A DNA stretch of 64,000 nt. It comes from Paulinella micropora. Lineage: Eukaryota > Cercozoa > Imbricatea > Euglyphida. The stretch is taken from positions 841,103 through 905,102 of the forward strand of contig BJOX01000008.1 in NCBI GenBank assembly GCA_009731375.1. Reading direction: 5' to 3'. Positions 61,882 to 64,000 of the stretch are shown here, piece by piece. The notes under the pieces were generated by a model. That model ran no database searches, was not told where the DNA came from, and worked only from the letters and a program-made list of their open reading frames with translations. Every line of letters starts with the position of its first letter. Positions within the stretch are counted from its first letter, which is position 1. The position numbers were made by a program, and so were the translations under genes.

Positions 61882-62334
61882 NNNNNNNNNNNNNNNNNNN
61901 NNNNNNNNNNNNNNNNNNNNNNNNNNNNNNNNNNNNNNNNNNNNNNNNNNNNNNNNNNNNNNNNNNNNNNNNNNNNNNNNNNNNNNNNNNNNNNNNNNNN
62001 NNNNNNNNNNNNNNNNNNNNNNNNNNNNNNNNNNNNNNNNNNNNNNNNNNNNNNNNNNNNNNNNNNNNNNNNNNNNNNNNNNNNNNNNNNNNNNNNNNNN
62101 NNNNNNNNNNNNNNNNNNNNNNNNNNNNNNNNNNNNNNNNNNNNNNNNNNNNNNNNNNNNNNNNNNNNNNNNNNNNNNNNNNNNNNNNNNNNNNNNNNNN
62201 NNNNNNNNNNNNNNNNNNNNNNNNNNNNNNNNNNNNNNNNNNNNNNNNNNNNNNNNNNNNNNNNNNNNNNNNNNNNNNNNNNNNNNNNNNNNNNNNNNNN
62301 NNNNNNNNNNNNNNNNNNNNNNNNNNNNNNNNNN
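61882..62334. other. Assembly gap
   Basis: 453 N between the SINE-like copy and a (CTA)n array. Confidence 0.95.
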
Positions 62335-63337
<1,003 letters not shown>

Positions 63338-63389
63338 TTACTCCTACGAGTGAACCAAGGCCACTTGAGGTGTCACTGACCCTCCCTTG

Positions 63390-63865
63390 GGCTTGGTTTT
63401 TTGAAATGGGTGCCATCTGTCGACAGACAGAGAATTAGGGGATGGTGTGGGTGTGCTGGGCCCGTGGTGGGGTGCCTTATGTGTGCCTAGCCATACGCCT
63501 ATAAGTCACATGCCGAAATAGCGACGGGAAGCACAATCCTGTTCCCTCAGGGTGCCCTTTCTCGCTTGTTGAGCCCGGAATAAAACCCACAGTGCTCTGT
63601 CGGTTTATACTAGACTGTCGAACAGTCTCGAAACTCCATCTGCTTACTGGGTCCTCTGTAATGGAGGTGGGAGCTCGTTCTGCAAGGGGCGCTTATGGAA
63701 CGAGCCCTGGCCCCGCCTGGTACTAGGGAGCTTTGGTATCGCCTGTATCAGTCCCTTCCGTGCAAACATCACGGCTTAGCTGGGCATCGGGTTAATACTT
63801 TACCCACAGACTTCCTTGGTTGACGAAATCAGAAGCTCCTTTTTTCTGACATTAGTCGATATCTC

Positions 63866-63902
<37 letters not shown>
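63390..63902 (+). repeat. Dispersed repeat, copy 2, ending in (TATC)n
   Basis: Begins near TTTTTTGAAATGGGTGCC (63398) and ends CGATATCTCATC followed by (TATC)n. The 63,455-63,870 part is the reverse complement of copy 1 at 27.2 kb. It contains the palindrome AGACTGTTCGAAC-like word near 63610. No coding frame; a non-autonomous element is likely. Confidence 0.85.
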
Positions 63903-63903
<1 letters not shown>

Positions 63904-64000
63904 TTTTGAAATGGGTGCCATCTGTCGACAGACAGAGAATTAGGGGATGGTGTGGGTGTGCTGGGCCCGTGGCGGGGTGCCTTATGTGTGCCTAGCCATA
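63903..64000 (+). repeat. Dispersed repeat, copy 3 (start only, cut by window end)
   Basis: Directly after the (TATC)n of copy 2, TTTTTTTGAAATGGGTGCCA restarts the same element and matches 63398-63492 almost exactly, so copies 2 and 3 are head to tail with a microsatellite joint. Confidence 0.85.

Overview
This is eukaryotic nuclear DNA from an unidentified, very repeat-rich organism, most likely an alga or another protist. Host genes have GT-AG introns, long stretches are microsatellite, there is a complete LTR retrotransposon, and two virus-like blocks of contrasting base composition lie side by side. I cannot name the species. At least 17 N gaps and many homopolymer runs show a draft assembly. 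Several reading frames break at homopolymers, so sequencing indels cannot be separated from true decay.

Layout. 0-2.5 kb: compound microsatellites. 2.5-10.6 kb: no intact host gene, but two degraded minus-strand retroelement remnants (a CCHC zinc-knuckle Gag-like frame at 4.5-5.1 kb; Gag-like and retropepsin-like frames at 6.3-10.5 kb). 10.6-14.7 kb: nothing recognised apart from short repeats. 14.7-19.3 kb: a minus-strand gene of 12 proposed exons encoding a two-RRM RNA-binding protein (Musashi/DAZAP1/hnRNP A-B type), with a long Ser/Pro-rich N-terminal exon joined in phase. 19.8-21.4 kb: plus-strand candidate exons (a membrane segment; a Ser/Thr/Pro-rich exon with a basic tail). 21.6-31.7 kb: a microsatellite field with dispersed repeats and a tRNA-related SINE-like sequence. 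31.75-32.3 kb: a small ORF and a tyrosine-recombinase fragment. 32,755-42,059: a complete minus-strand Ty3/gypsy-like retrotransposon with two ~700-bp LTRs, broken in frame. 42-43.9 kb: AT-rich palindromic satellite and a large inverted repeat.

44-53.16 kb is an AT-rich block resembling a polinton-like virus or virophage. It has a Cys-rich zinc protein, a GIY-YIG endonuclease, a TVpol-type polymerase fused to a superfamily 3 helicase, two unrecognised proteins and a phage-like repetitive fibre gene. No capsid protein, packaging ATPase or capsid protease is visible, so it is partial or diverged. At ~53,163 base composition switches abruptly to GC-rich. A second, unrelated fibre gene on the minus strand meets the first one tail to tail, both cut in their 3' parts. 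The GC-rich block (53.16-57.2 kb) also holds a Cys-containing small protein and two unrecognised proteins, both with basic nuclear-localisation-like N termini. It is followed by an array of nine spaced inverted repeats (57.36-58.64 kb), six of them with a TATA-like core. That array and the fibre-fibre junction are the most unusual features here.

59-64 kb: short tandem and direct repeats, a 650-bp (TTG)n tract, the first exon of an ankyrin-repeat gene (61,193-61,291), a second SINE-like copy, and two further copies of a dispersed repeat that also occurs at 27.2 kb.
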